From the NCBI RefSeq assembly GCF_009569385.1, contig NZ_WBOF01000001.1, positions 124,001 through 188,000 of the forward strand: DNA of 64,000 nucleotides, read 5' to 3'. Made by a program: the position numbers and the translations under genes. This DNA comes from Streptomyces kaniharaensis. Its GTDB lineage: Bacteria > Actinomycetota > Actinomycetes > Streptomycetales > Streptomycetaceae. Numbering within the stretch: position 1 is the stretch's first letter; every line of letters begins with the position of its first letter. A model generated the notes under the pieces. That model was not told the DNA's origin. It saw only the letters and a program-made list of their open reading frames with translations, and searched no databases. This document shows positions 1-7,677 of this stretch, one piece after another.

Positions 1-398
1 CGGCGCCGCACTTATGGTCGCCGCTCCCACGGACGCCGCACCTGCCGACGCGGCACCCAGGAATCCCCGACGAGAGAACTCTCCACGCATGACCGACCCT
101 CACTTTCCCGCGCAGGAGAAGCTGCTCGGCGGCGGGTTCGGTCACTCCCCTCGGGCCTTCGGCGCCGTCAGGCTGGTCGCTTCCCCATGGTCAGTAGCTG
201 CCCGCACTCGGGTCGCTCGTTGAGTCGCTGGCGAAAAAGGCCAGGTCAGGGCACTGGTGAGCACCAATCATCGACCGAAGCGACCGAAGTCGAGAAGATG
301 GCTCACACAGACTAACCGAGCGAGGTCACACGGGCCCGGACCAGCGGAGCGTCGGCGGAAACTCAGCGACCGTCGCGCGGATCGGGCACGAGGCCCGA
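1..398. other. Left-edge stretch without a convincing gene
   Basis: No reading frame here has a ribosome binding site, recognisable domain and plausible length together. Short open frames exist but look like GC-rich chance frames. The only notable content is the 39-bp segment at 86-124 that recurs near 10.3 kb. The stretch lies downstream of the leftward TetR gene and may hold its terminator, but no strong hairpin followed by T residues was found. Confidence 0.5.
86..124 (+). repeat. Dispersed 39-bp repeat, copy A
   Basis: This segment matches 10312-10350 at 34 of 39 positions in the same orientation, without gaps. The core reads GACCCTCACTTTCCCGC here and GACCCTCGCTTTCCCGC in the other copy, and both end in GGAGAAGCTG. 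Both can be read in one frame as TDP-(H/R)-FPA-(Q/R)-EKL, so they may be fragments of one former coding sequence. The origin is not recognised. Confidence 0.5.
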
Positions 399-1112
399 TC
401 ACCGGCAGTGTGTCGCGAGGGCGTCCGTTTCGGCGGCGTAGAGCCGGGCCGGGTCGAAGCCCATGCCCGCGAAGTGGCCGGCGAGTTCCAGGGACAGCAC
501 GCCGTGCAGGCGGGTCCAGACGGTCAGGGCGTGGCGGAGGGCCGACGGCGGGGCGGGGTGCTCCCCGGCCCATGTGCGGTGGTCCGCGAGGTGTTCGTCG
601 AGGCGTGTCGTGGTGGTCGGGGGTGACGCGGCGGCGGTGCAGGCGTCGAGGAGGACGGCCATGATCTCGGCGGTGATCCGGGTGGTGTCCTCCGGGGCCT
701 GGTAGCCGGGCACGGGCGTGCCGTAGACGAGGAGGTACCGCTGGGGGTCCTCGAGCGCCCAGCCGCGCAGGGCGTGCGCCAGATCGGCCAGGTCGGCGCC
801 GGCCTTTGCGCGGGACCGGAAGGTGTCGGCCAGGCTGCGGTAGGCGTCCCGGACGAGTTCGGTGATCAGTTCGTCGCGGTTGGCGAAGTACCGGTAGAGG
901 GCGGGCCCGCTCATGCCCATCTGCTTGGCGATGGCGTTGAGGGACAGGGCCGAGGCCCCGGCGGTGGCGATCTGCTCCCAGGCGTGCCGCTTGATCTCAT
1001 CCCGCACCTGGGCGCGGTAGCGCTCCCGAGGAGTCCTCGCCTCCGACTCGGTCACTTCCGCCTCCTCCAGGCCTCTGACGACGGCACCCATGTTCGCGTT
1101 AGAGGTTATCAC
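399..1112 (-). CDS. TetR/AcrR-family transcriptional repressor
   Basis: DNA-binding one-component repressor. The N-terminal helix-turn-helix lies at about residues 57-80 (ALSLNAIAKQMGMSGPALYR followed by YFANRDEL), and the rest is a helical ligand-binding domain of usual TetR length. The GTG at 1112 gives 237 residues. An ATG at 1091 gives 230 residues and would place the operator half-site at 1097-1109 just upstream of the start, so the start is uncertain. It is divergent from the quinone oxidoreductase at 1191, and the matching 13-bp arms between them suggest that it represses both itself and that gene. The inducer is unknown. Confidence 0.9.
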   Translation of the reverse strand: MITSNANMGAVVRGLEEAEVTESEARTPRERYRAQVRDEIKRHAWEQIATAGASALSLNAIAKQMGMSGPALYRYFANRDELITELVRDAYRSLADTFRSRAKAGADLADLAHALRGWALEDPQRYLLVYGTPVPGYQAPEDTTRITAEIMAVLLDACTAAASPPTTTTRLDEHLADHRTWAGEHPAPPSALRHALTVWTRLHGVLSLELAGHFAGMGFDPARLYAAETDALATHCR

Positions 1113-1158
1113 TCTTCTTCTTGACTCTCACCGAAGCCGGGAGTTATAACTTCTAACG
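1097..1158. promoter_or_regulatory. Inverted-repeat operator between tetR and oxidoreductase
   Basis: CGTTAGAGGTTAT at 1097-1109 and ATAACTTCTAACG at 1146-1158 are inverted copies differing at one position. The right copy also contains the palindrome GTTATAAC. One arm sits at the start of the TetR gene and the other 33 bp before the oxidoreductase ATG. That is the expected layout for a TetR repressor acting on a divergent promoter. Binding is inferred. Confidence 0.7.
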
Positions 1159-1190
1159 AACACAACATCCTCTACGGAAAGGGGGCGGTC

Positions 1191-2222
1191 ATGGAGACCG
1201 ACCGCATGTTCCAGGTCGTTCTGCCCGGCATCGTCGCGCCGGAGGGCCTGGAGATCCGGCACGGCCGCGTGCCGCAGGCAGGCCGCGGGCAGGTCGTCGT
1301 CGCGGTGGAGGCGAGCGGCGTCTCGTTCGCCGAACAGCAGATGCGCCGGGGGCGGTACTACGACCAGCCGCCCTTCCCGTTCGTCCCCGGCTACGACCTC
1401 GTGGGCCGGGTGCTGGCCACCGGCGCAGGCGTCGACCCGGGCCTGACCGGGCGGCGGGTGGCCGCACTGGTGAAGACCGGCGGATGGTCCAGCCACGTGG
1501 TGCTCGACGCGGCGGACACGGTCGAGGTCCCGGACGGGCTCGCCGCGGACGAGGCGGAGACCGTCGTGGTCAACGGCATCACCGCCTGGCAGATGCTGCA
1601 CCGCCGCGCACGGGTACGGGCCGGGCAGACCGTCCTGGTGCACGGCGCGAGCGGCGGGGTGGGCTCCGTCCTGGCTCAGCTCGCCCGGGCGGCCGGCGCG
1701 ACGGTGATCGGCACGGCGTCCGCCCGGCACCACGACGCCCTGCGGGACCTCGGCGTCATCCCGGTCGACTACCGCTCCGGCGACGTCGCGGCCCGGGTCC
1801 GGGACCTGGCACCCGCCGGGGTGAACGCCGTCTTCGACCACGTCGGCGGCCGGAGCGTCATCGACTCCTGGCACCTGCTGGCCGCCGGCGGCACGCTCGT
1901 CGCCTACGGCAGCGCCTCCACCCGCGACGACACCGGCTCCAAGCAGTGGCCCGTCCTGAAGATCCTCGCCCGCACCTGGCTCTGGAACACCCTGCCCAAC
2001 GGGCGCCGCGCCTTCTTCTACAACATCTGGGCCGGCCGCGCCCTCGGCAAGGACCGCTTCCGGGCCCGCCTGCGCACCGACCTCACCGAAGTGCTCGCCG
2101 CCCTGCGCCGCGGCGACGTCTCCGCCCCCATCGCCGCCCGTCTCCCGCTCACCCGGGCCGCCGAGGCCCTGCGCCTGGCGGAGTCCGGCACCGTCACCGG
2201 GAAGATCGTCCTGACCCCCTGA
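1191..2222 (+). CDS. MDR-family NADPH:quinone oxidoreductase-like protein
   Basis: Zinc-independent medium-chain dehydrogenase/reductase of 343 residues, the usual size for the quinone oxidoreductase branch. An N-terminal GroES-like substrate domain (about residues 20-130) is followed by a Rossmann fold with the nucleotide-binding motif GASGGVGSV at 152-160. The structural-zinc cysteine cluster of alcohol dehydrogenases is absent. It probably reduces quinones or enones with NAD(P)H in the cytoplasm. The ATG at 1191 is preceded by AAGGGGG at good spacing. Its promoter carries one arm of the TetR operator, so induction by an electrophile or quinone is likely but inferred. Confidence 0.88.
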   Translation: METDRMFQVVLPGIVAPEGLEIRHGRVPQAGRGQVVVAVEASGVSFAEQQMRRGRYYDQPPFPFVPGYDLVGRVLATGAGVDPGLTGRRVAALVKTGGWSSHVVLDAADTVEVPDGLAADEAETVVVNGITAWQMLHRRARVRAGQTVLVHGASGGVGSVLAQLARAAGATVIGTASARHHDALRDLGVIPVDYRSGDVAARVRDLAPAGVNAVFDHVGGRSVIDSWHLLAAGGTLVAYGSASTRDDTGSKQWPVLKILARTWLWNTLPNGRRAFFYNIWAGRALGKDRFRARLRTDLTEVLAALRRGDVSAPIAARLPLTRAAEALRLAESGTVTGKIVLTP

Positions 2223-2283
2223 CCCGGGCAGCCGCACCGCCCGGAGCCGCGACCCGGCACACCATCACATGGACGACCGCAGG

Positions 2284-2742
2284 CTACGACACCGCCGTCT
2301 GGTGGCCGGTCGCGCTCACCGCCGCCGCCCTTCCGCTGTGCCTGCTCCTGCCCGGCCGCGGGCCGAGCCGGGCCGCAGCCGGGCAGGACGGCTCCTGGGC
2401 GAGCGCGGCCCGCAGCCCCGGCGCGAGCCTGCCGGTGGCACCGCTTGAGCGAAGCACCCGAACTCCGCTTCCGGGGCTCCCCGGACCCTGGTCGGTTCTG
2501 ACCTCCCACACGCCGTCGCTGACCAGGTGGTGGAACGGGTAAGCGGGAGTTGTCGGGTGCGACGGCCCGTACTCGGCGAGCAGCCGCCTGAGCTCCTCCT
2601 CAACCGCGCTGTAGCGCAGTTCACCATCGGCGTCCTGCTGATAACCGCCAAGGGCGTACAGCAGCAGCAACGGCTTGTGCGGAGCGCGAACTCCGTTGTT
2701 CGTCCAGCGTCTCAGCCGCGCCACCCGATCCAGCCAGTCCAT
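2284..2742 (-). pseudogene. Truncated ScoMcrA-type restriction endonuclease (N-terminal sulfur-binding domain)
   Basis: The first 120 or so residues from the ATG at 2742 resemble the sulfur-binding domain of type IV restriction enzymes that recognise phosphorothioated DNA. Visible hallmarks are DWLDRVARLRRW, APHKPLLLLYALG and YPFHHLVSDGVW. After about residue 110 the frame runs into Pro/Arg/Ala-rich sequence with no similarity, and the middle and C-terminal HNH nuclease domains are missing. Family members are several hundred residues long; this frame has about 150. I read it as a 3'-truncated remnant. A solitary binding-domain protein is possible but less likely given the low-complexity tail. 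Confidence 0.7.
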
Positions 2743-3061
2743 GAGCGCCAGAGTAGTCAAGGTCAACGTTTTGCAGGGTCAGAAAACGAACTGCACCAAC
2801 CGGTTGCGCGTGGGCCGGCTCGTTGACCGGAGCCAAGCGCTGGGCCGATGAGGCCCGGCCGCGACGGGCCGCGGCGCGCTTCGGGGCTTGACGGCCGTTT
2901 GTGCTGGTTCCGATACTGGCGTCGGCTCGGTTGGTCGACAGGACGGCGGAGCGCTGGGTCGTGGGCAACCGGGCATGGGAACCGGTGGTCGACATCTCAC
3001 CGTTGCGCCGCTCGACCTCCTGGGACACGAACAATTGTCTCAAGCATGGGAATAGTGAGCG

Positions 3062-3946
3062 ATGAAGGTTGCCTTTGTCGGCGATGTGCACGGGCGTGTG
3101 CTGCACGCGCTGGGCGCTGTGTTGATGTTGCAAGCGCGGCGAGGACTGCGGCTTGACGCCGTCATCCAGGTCGGGGATCTCGGGGCCTACCCCTCCCCCG
3201 ACCGGTTCGATGAATCAAGCCGTCGGTTCCATGCGGACAATCCGGCGCAGGGTGACTTCTTCCGGCTGCTGGATTCATCAGGGCGGGTGGCTACGGGTGT
3301 TGTCGCCGCCCTCCGGCAGCTGCCCCGGATCCTGTTCCTGAGTGGCAATCACGAGGACCACGAGTGGCTCGGGTCTCTGCACGACGCGGCACGCGCTGAT
3401 GTCGTGCCGGTGGATCCTTTCGGCGCCTTCCACCACGTCGCCTGTGGTCACGTCACCGAGGTCGCCGGGGAGCGGGTGGCGTTCCTCGGCCTGATCGAGG
3501 CGCCGGGAAAGATGGACTTCGACGAGGCCGCGTACGCACGGCTGCTCGCCACCGAACCCGGCAGCGTCGACGTGCTCGTCACCCACGACGGCCCCTACGG
3601 CATGTCCCGCAGCAGGCGAGGAGACGTCCAGGGCTCGGCAAGGCTGTCCAGGCTCATCGAGCATCTCCAGCCGCGCCTACACGTCGGCGGCCACTACCAC
3701 CACGAGAACGGACCCCGCCACTACGGCCGGACGGTGTCACACGCGCTCGCCCAGCTGGTCGACCCCAAGAGGGACCGGTGGCAGCCGGAGCCGATCAATC
3801 CGGAGCAGCGGATCACGCCCGGCAGCATCGGTGTACTCGACACCCGGACCCATGCGTTCGAGTACGTCCACGACGACTGGCTCGCCGAGATCAGCGGCGA
3901 CGACCTCGACCTGACCCGGATCGCCGCGATGACCTGCCCTCGATGA
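3062..3946 (+). CDS. Calcineurin-like metallophosphoesterase
   Basis: Protein of 294 residues with the complete dinuclear-metal motif set: GDVHG (7-11), GDLG (38-41), GNHE (95-98), THDGP (174-178) and GGHYH (209-213). It should hydrolyse phosphomono- or diesters with Mn/Fe/Zn; the substrate cannot be told from sequence. No signal peptide or membrane segment is seen, so it is probably cytoplasmic. It lies between two gene remnants (a restriction-enzyme fragment and a helicase fragment), so it may be the surviving member of an older accessory cluster, but all its metal ligands are intact. The ATG at 3062 starts directly at the first beta strand of the domain. Confidence 0.9.
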   Translation: MKVAFVGDVHGRVLHALGAVLMLQARRGLRLDAVIQVGDLGAYPSPDRFDESSRRFHADNPAQGDFFRLLDSSGRVATGVVAALRQLPRILFLSGNHEDHEWLGSLHDAARADVVPVDPFGAFHHVACGHVTEVAGERVAFLGLIEAPGKMDFDEAAYARLLATEPGSVDVLVTHDGPYGMSRSRRGDVQGSARLSRLIEHLQPRLHVGGHYHHENGPRHYGRTVSHALAQLVDPKRDRWQPEPINPEQRITPGSIGVLDTRTHAFEYVHDDWLAEISGDDLDLTRIAAMTCPR

Positions 3947-4011
3947 CAGTGCCCCAGGCTGAGCTCGCTCGCCAGGGGAGATCATGTCAGGCGAGCCTCT
4001 GCTGACCCCGG

Positions 4012-4545
4012 ATGCGAGACGTTGGCCACCGACGACGCCCTCCAGCCGACTCTGAGGCCTTGGAACCGTATCGTGATCAAGCAGTGGGTCGGGTCGAACG
4101 CGACCGCCGCGCCTTCACCTTCGTCCTCGACCTCGTGGAACAGAACGGCGTCGACCTCGAACGCCTGCGCATCATCGCCCCCTTCCGCGCCCTCGTCGCC
4201 GAGTGCAAGAAGATCTGCCGCGACCGCGACGGCTGGACCAACGCACTCCTCGACGAACGCTGCGCCACCGTCCACAAGGCCCAGGGCAAGGAGGCCGACG
4301 TCGTCATCCTGGTCCTCGGCGGCAACCGCCCGGGCGCCCGCGCCTGGGCTGCCCGCACCCCCCACCTCCTCAACGTCGCCGCCAGCCGCGCCAAACGCCG
4401 CCTCTACGTCATCGGTGAACGCCACCTCTGGGCCCCGCTCCTCCGCTTCGACGTCCTCGCCGACGAACTCGACACCTTCGACCACGTCCGCGACCGCGAC
4501 ACCTGGCCACCCCGCGACACCGAGCCGGTGCCCCAACCCGAGTAG
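4012..4545 (+). pseudogene. C-terminal fragment of a superfamily 1 helicase
   Basis: From about residue 24 the frame resembles the second RecA-like half of SF1 (Upf1/AAA_12-like) helicases: a RIIAPFRALVAECKK segment, then ATVHKAQGKEADVVILVLGG (motif V-like), then NVAASRAKRRLYVIGE (motif VI-like). The Walker A/B half and other N-terminal domains are absent, and the first 20 or so residues look unrelated. Such helicases run to many hundreds of residues and this frame has 177, so it is a 5'-truncated remnant. It may have belonged to a defence or DNA-metabolism module together with the restriction remnant at 2284-2742. Confidence 0.75.
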
Positions 4546-4612
4546 CGCGCCGCGCGGCACGCACGCGCAGGGCCTGCCGGACGTGGTCACCGGGGGGGTG
4601 AGCGGACACGCC

Positions 4613-5521
4613 TCAGGAGGCCGGCGTGTATCCGCGGGTTCGCACGAGGTCGTGGGTGAGGTGGGTGAAGGCGCGGGTGGCGGCGCTTTGGTAGGCGTCG
4701 GTGCGCCGGAGGAGGGTGACGGTGCGCGTGGGGAGGGCGGGGTCGAGCGGGACGGGGGTGAGGTGGGGGTGGTCGTGGGTGACGGCGTCGGGCAGGACGG
4801 TGGCGAGCTGGGTGCGCTGGACGACTTCGGTGAGGGCCTGGATGGAGTTGGCCTCGACGGTGATGCGCGGGCTGACACCGTGTTGTTCGAGATAGGCGTC
4901 GATGTGGCCGCGGGTGGCGAAGTCGGAGCTGAGCAGGGCGAGTTGTCGATCGGCGAGTTCTCGCACCGGTAGCGGGCCGTCAGGGTCGGCGGCGGGCTGG
5001 CGGGTGCCGGTGACCAGGGTGAGCGTCTCGGTGAACAGGGCGGTGGCGGTGATGCCGGGCAGGTGGGGGCCCTGAAAGGCGATGCCGAGGTCGAACTCGT
5101 CGGCCAGCAGGCCGGTTTCGATGCGGTCCTGGGTCGTCTCCCGCACGGTCAGGGTGATGGCGGGGTGGCGGGTGTGGAGTTCGGCGGTGAGCGGGCCGAC
5201 GAGGTAGGCCGTGAACGTGGGGGTGACCGCCAGTCGTAGCTGCCCGCGGGAGAGGTCCTGCACGTCTTGGACGGCGCGCTCGGCGGCGGCCAGGTCCCGC
5301 AGCGCGCTGCGGACATGGTGGGCGTACGCCTCGCCGGCGTCGGTGAGGCGTACGGTGCGGCCGGTTCGGTCCAGCAGTTGCGTGCCCAGGGTCCGTTCGA
5401 GCTGCTTGATCTGCTGGGACAGCGTGGGCTGGGAGACGTGCAGGTCTTCGGCTGCGCGGGTGAAGTTGCCGTGCTCCGCGACGGCGAGCAAGTAGCGCAG
5501 GTGACGCAGTTCCAGGGCCAT
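4613..5521 (-). CDS. cynR: LysR-family regulator of the cyanate locus (CynR-like)
   Basis: LysR-type activator of 302 residues with an N-terminal winged helix at about 20-60 (SQPTLSQQIKQLE; RTGRTVRLTDAGEAY) and a periplasmic-binding-like effector domain behind it. The opening residues strongly resemble E. coli CynR. It is divergent from carbonic anhydrase and cyanase, the same arrangement as cynR/cynTS. I chose the ATG at 5521 because homology begins there; an upstream GTG at 5545 would add eight residues. Cyanate is the expected co-inducer, which is inference from family and context. Confidence 0.88.
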   Translation of the reverse strand: MALELRHLRYLLAVAEHGNFTRAAEDLHVSQPTLSQQIKQLERTLGTQLLDRTGRTVRLTDAGEAYAHHVRSALRDLAAAERAVQDVQDLSRGQLRLAVTPTFTAYLVGPLTAELHTRHPAITLTVRETTQDRIETGLLADEFDLGIAFQGPHLPGITATALFTETLTLVTGTRQPAADPDGPLPVRELADRQLALLSSDFATRGHIDAYLEQHGVSPRITVEANSIQALTEVVQRTQLATVLPDAVTHDHPHLTPVPLDPALPTRTVTLLRRTDAYQSAATRAFTHLTHDLVRTRGYTPAS

Positions 5522-5528
5522 GACCAGA

Positions 5529-5582
5529 ACTATAGATGTCACCAATGATTTCCATGGACACTAGGTCTTGGACACTATAGAT
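5529..5582. promoter_or_regulatory. Candidate CynR-binding region
   Basis: The short divergent region between cynR and cynT is unusually AT-rich and carries ACTATAGAT at 5529-5537 and again at 5574-5582; each contains the palindrome CTATAG. GGACACTA also occurs twice, at 5556-5563 and 5570-5577. LysR regulators bind such spaced repeats between divergent promoters. Binding by CynR is inferred. Confidence 0.5.
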
Positions 5583-5647
5583 CGAGGTCATGCAGGGTGG
5601 ATCTCGCCGGGCCCCACGGGCCGGGCCGCCACGAAAGGAGTGACCCC

Positions 5648-6241
5648 ATGCATGACCTCGCCCAGGGCGTCGCGCGTTTCCAGCAGGACGTCTTCCCTGC
5701 CAAGAAGGAACTCTTCGCCCACCTGGCCGCCCACCACACGCCCCACACGCTGTTCATCGGCTGCTCCGACGCCCGCGTCGTCCCCGAGCTGATCACGGGG
5801 TGCGAGCCCGGTGAGCTGTTCGTCATCCGCACCGCCGGCAACCTCGTCCCCGCCCACACCCCGGGCGCCGACGGCGTCGCGGCGAGCATCGAGTACGCCG
5901 TCGCCGCACTCGGAGTGAGGGACATCGTCGTCTGCGGGCACTCCGCGTGCGGCGCGATGACCGCCCTCGCCCACGGTCACGACCTGAGCGACGCCCCGGC
6001 GGTCGCCGGCTGGCTGCGGCTCGCCGACGCCTCGGTGGCCAGTACCGCCACCGCCGGGGACGTGCCGGCCCTGGTGCGGCAGAACGTGCTGGCCCAGCTG
6101 GCGAACCTGGCCACCCACCCGTCGGTCGCCCGCGCCCTGGCCGAGCAGAAGGTCACGCTGCGCGGCTGGGTCTTCGACATCGCCACCGGCTGCGTCGAGG
6201 AACTCCAGGCCACCGGCTCCACCGCCCCGCTCGCGGCCTGA
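5648..6241 (+). CDS. cynT: Beta-class carbonic anhydrase of the cyanate locus
   Basis: Zinc enzyme interconverting CO2 and bicarbonate. The 197 residues carry the beta-class ligands and catalytic dyad: Cys39 and Asp41 in CSDAR, and His98 and Cys101 in GHSACG. In cyanate degradation it is thought to retain bicarbonate for cyanase. The ATG at 5648 has a clear GAAAGGAG Shine-Dalgarno; upstream in-frame starts lack one. It is divergent from cynR and followed 108 bp later by cynS, so the two are probably one transcript. Confidence 0.93.
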   Translation: MHDLAQGVARFQQDVFPAKKELFAHLAAHHTPHTLFIGCSDARVVPELITGCEPGELFVIRTAGNLVPAHTPGADGVAASIEYAVAALGVRDIVVCGHSACGAMTALAHGHDLSDAPAVAGWLRLADASVASTATAGDVPALVRQNVLAQLANLATHPSVARALAEQKVTLRGWVFDIATGCVEELQATGSTAPLAA

Positions 6242-6349
6242 CCCCGGCTTCCCGGGCCGGCCCTGTCGGCGCGACCCGGGACCCCCCCGAACCCGCCCGC
6301 CCGCCGTGCGCTCGATGCGCGATGGGCACACAGTGAAAGGAACCCACCC

Positions 6350-6820
6350 GTGGTTCACGCCCAGTTCGACCCCACCGCCCGCCAGGCGCTGGCCGCCCGG
6401 GCCGTGGAGGCCAAGACGCGCAAGGACCTCTCGTGGCAGCAGATCGCCGACGCCTCCGGCCTGTCGGTCGCCTTCACCACCGCCGCCGTCCTCGGCCAGC
6501 ACCCCCTGCCGAACGTTTCCGCGAAGGCGGTCGCCGAACTGCTGGGCCTGGACGACGAGGCGGCGATGCTGCTCCAGACCATCCCCACCCGCGGCTCGGT
6601 CCCCGGCGGCATCCCCACCGACCCGACGATCTACCGCTTCCACGAGATGCTCCAGGTCTACGGCACCACCCTCAAGGCCCTGGTCCACGAGCAGTTCGGC
6701 GACGGCATCATCTCCGCGATCAACTTCAAGCTCGACGTGAAGAAGGTCGCCGACCCCGAGGGCGGCGAGCGCGCCGTCATCACCCTGGACGGCAAGTACC
6801 TGCCGACCAAGCCCTTCTGA
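6350..6820 (+). CDS. cynS: Cyanase (cyanate hydratase)
   Basis: Catalyses cyanate plus bicarbonate to ammonia and CO2 through carbamate, giving detoxification and a nitrogen source. The 156-residue length equals that of E. coli CynS, and the three known catalytic residues fall at the same numbers: Arg96, Glu99 (in RFHEM) and Ser122 (in IIS). The N-terminal helical domain ([12 protein letters not shown]) and C-terminal dimerisation domain ([16 protein letters not shown]) are present. The GTG start at 6350 is preceded by GAAAGGAA. No CynX-type cyanate transporter is adjacent. Confidence 0.97.
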   Translation: MVHAQFDPTARQALAARAVEAKTRKDLSWQQIADASGLSVAFTTAAVLGQHPLPNVSAKAVAELLGLDDEAAMLLQTIPTRGSVPGGIPTDPTIYRFHEMLQVYGTTLKALVHEQFGDGIISAINFKLDVKKVADPEGGERAVITLDGKYLPTKPF

Positions 6821-6833
6821 TTCGCACACCCGC

Positions 6834-6863
6834 GTGGGGCGGGCCGCGTCGGGCCCACCCCAC
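6834..6863 (+). terminator. Hairpin after cynS
   Basis: Arms GTGGGG-C-GGGCC and GGCCC-A-CCCCAC can pair over 11 base pairs with one internal C/A mismatch and a six-base loop, 13 bp after the cynS stop. There is no T tract, as is common for Streptomyces terminators. The next gene converges from the other side. Confidence 0.55.
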
Positions 6864-7033
6864 CCCCGGCGAGCGCCGCGTGACCGGAGCCCCGACCGCT
6901 GCCTGATGACCGAGGTGAACACCGTCGGCCCTGCCGTCCGGTGCTCAGCCTCGGCGGCGGGCGGCCGGGTCATGCTCGATCGCACGGGCATGACCGGCCG
7001 ACCGATGGTCGACATCGACGCCTTGGCCGAGGC

Positions 7034-7603
7034 TCACGCCTCGTCGCCCGCTCGCCGCGCACGGAACGCCGCTGCCTTGACCCGGTTCTGGCAGGCCGTC
7101 GAGCAGAACTGACGACCGGCGTTGCGGGAGGTGTCCACATAGACCCGGTCGCAGCGCGGGGCCGCGCAGACCCCGAGGCGTCCGGCGTAGTCGCCGCCGA
7201 GCGCCATGGCGAGGCCGGTGGCGCAGCCCGCGCTCCAGCCGACGGCGTAGGAGTCGTCGGCGCCGTGGAAGTGGACCTGCCACGGCTCTCCGGGAGCCCG
7301 GTCGAGCTGGGGGCGGGCGCCGGTCTCGCGCAGCAGTGCGTTGAGGGCGGGGGCCGCGTCGTCGAGGCGGTCGGCGGCCACGGCCTCGAACACGGTGCGC
7401 AGGGCGCGGGCGGTGTCGGCCAGCCGGTCGGCCTCGTCGGGTCCCAGGTCCGCCGCAGCGGAGAGCGCTGCACGGACCGCGCCGACCCGCTCGGCGCCCT
7501 CGGGGGCGAGGTAGCGACGGCCGCGCGCCTCACCGTCGGTCAGGGCGTTGACGAGCGCCACCGAGGCATCGAGCAGGGTACGCATGTGACTGTCGAACAA
7601 CAC
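7034..7603 (-). CDS. CGNR zinc-finger (ABATE-domain) putative transcriptional regulator
   Basis: Protein of 189 residues with an N-terminal ABATE-like region and a C-terminal CGNR zinc finger with four cysteines (CAAPRC and FCSTAC) followed by basic NRVKAAAFRARR. In this family the finger is the presumed DNA-binding part. I chose the GTG at 7603 because GAAAGG stands 11 bases upstream and homologous proteins begin near LFDSHMRTLLDASVALVNAL; other in-frame starts lie upstream to 7660. It is divergent from an MFS exporter, with a palindrome between them, and is the likely regulator of that gene. Confidence 0.82.
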   Translation of the reverse strand: MLFDSHMRTLLDASVALVNALTDGEARGRRYLAPEGAERVGAVRAALSAAADLGPDEADRLADTARALRTVFEAVAADRLDDAAPALNALLRETGARPQLDRAPGEPWQVHFHGADDSYAVGWSAGCATGLAMALGGDYAGRLGVCAAPRCDRVYVDTSRNAGRQFCSTACQNRVKAAAFRARRAGDEA

Positions 7604-7624
7604 TTGACCGGTTACCTTTCGCCT

Positions 7625-7653
7625 GTCTACGGTGATCGTCACCGACATTAGAC
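7625..7653. promoter_or_regulatory. Palindromic candidate operator between CGNR gene and MFS gene
   Basis: Nested inverted repeats: CGGTGA at 7630-7635 against TCACCG at 7639-7644 (3-bp spacer), bracketed by GTCTA at 7625-7629 and TAGAC at 7649-7653. The site lies 25 bp before the GTG of the MFS gene and 22 bp before the GTG of the CGNR gene, so it could control both. Confidence 0.5.
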
Positions 7654-7677
7654 GATTCACCAGTGACAGGAGACGTC

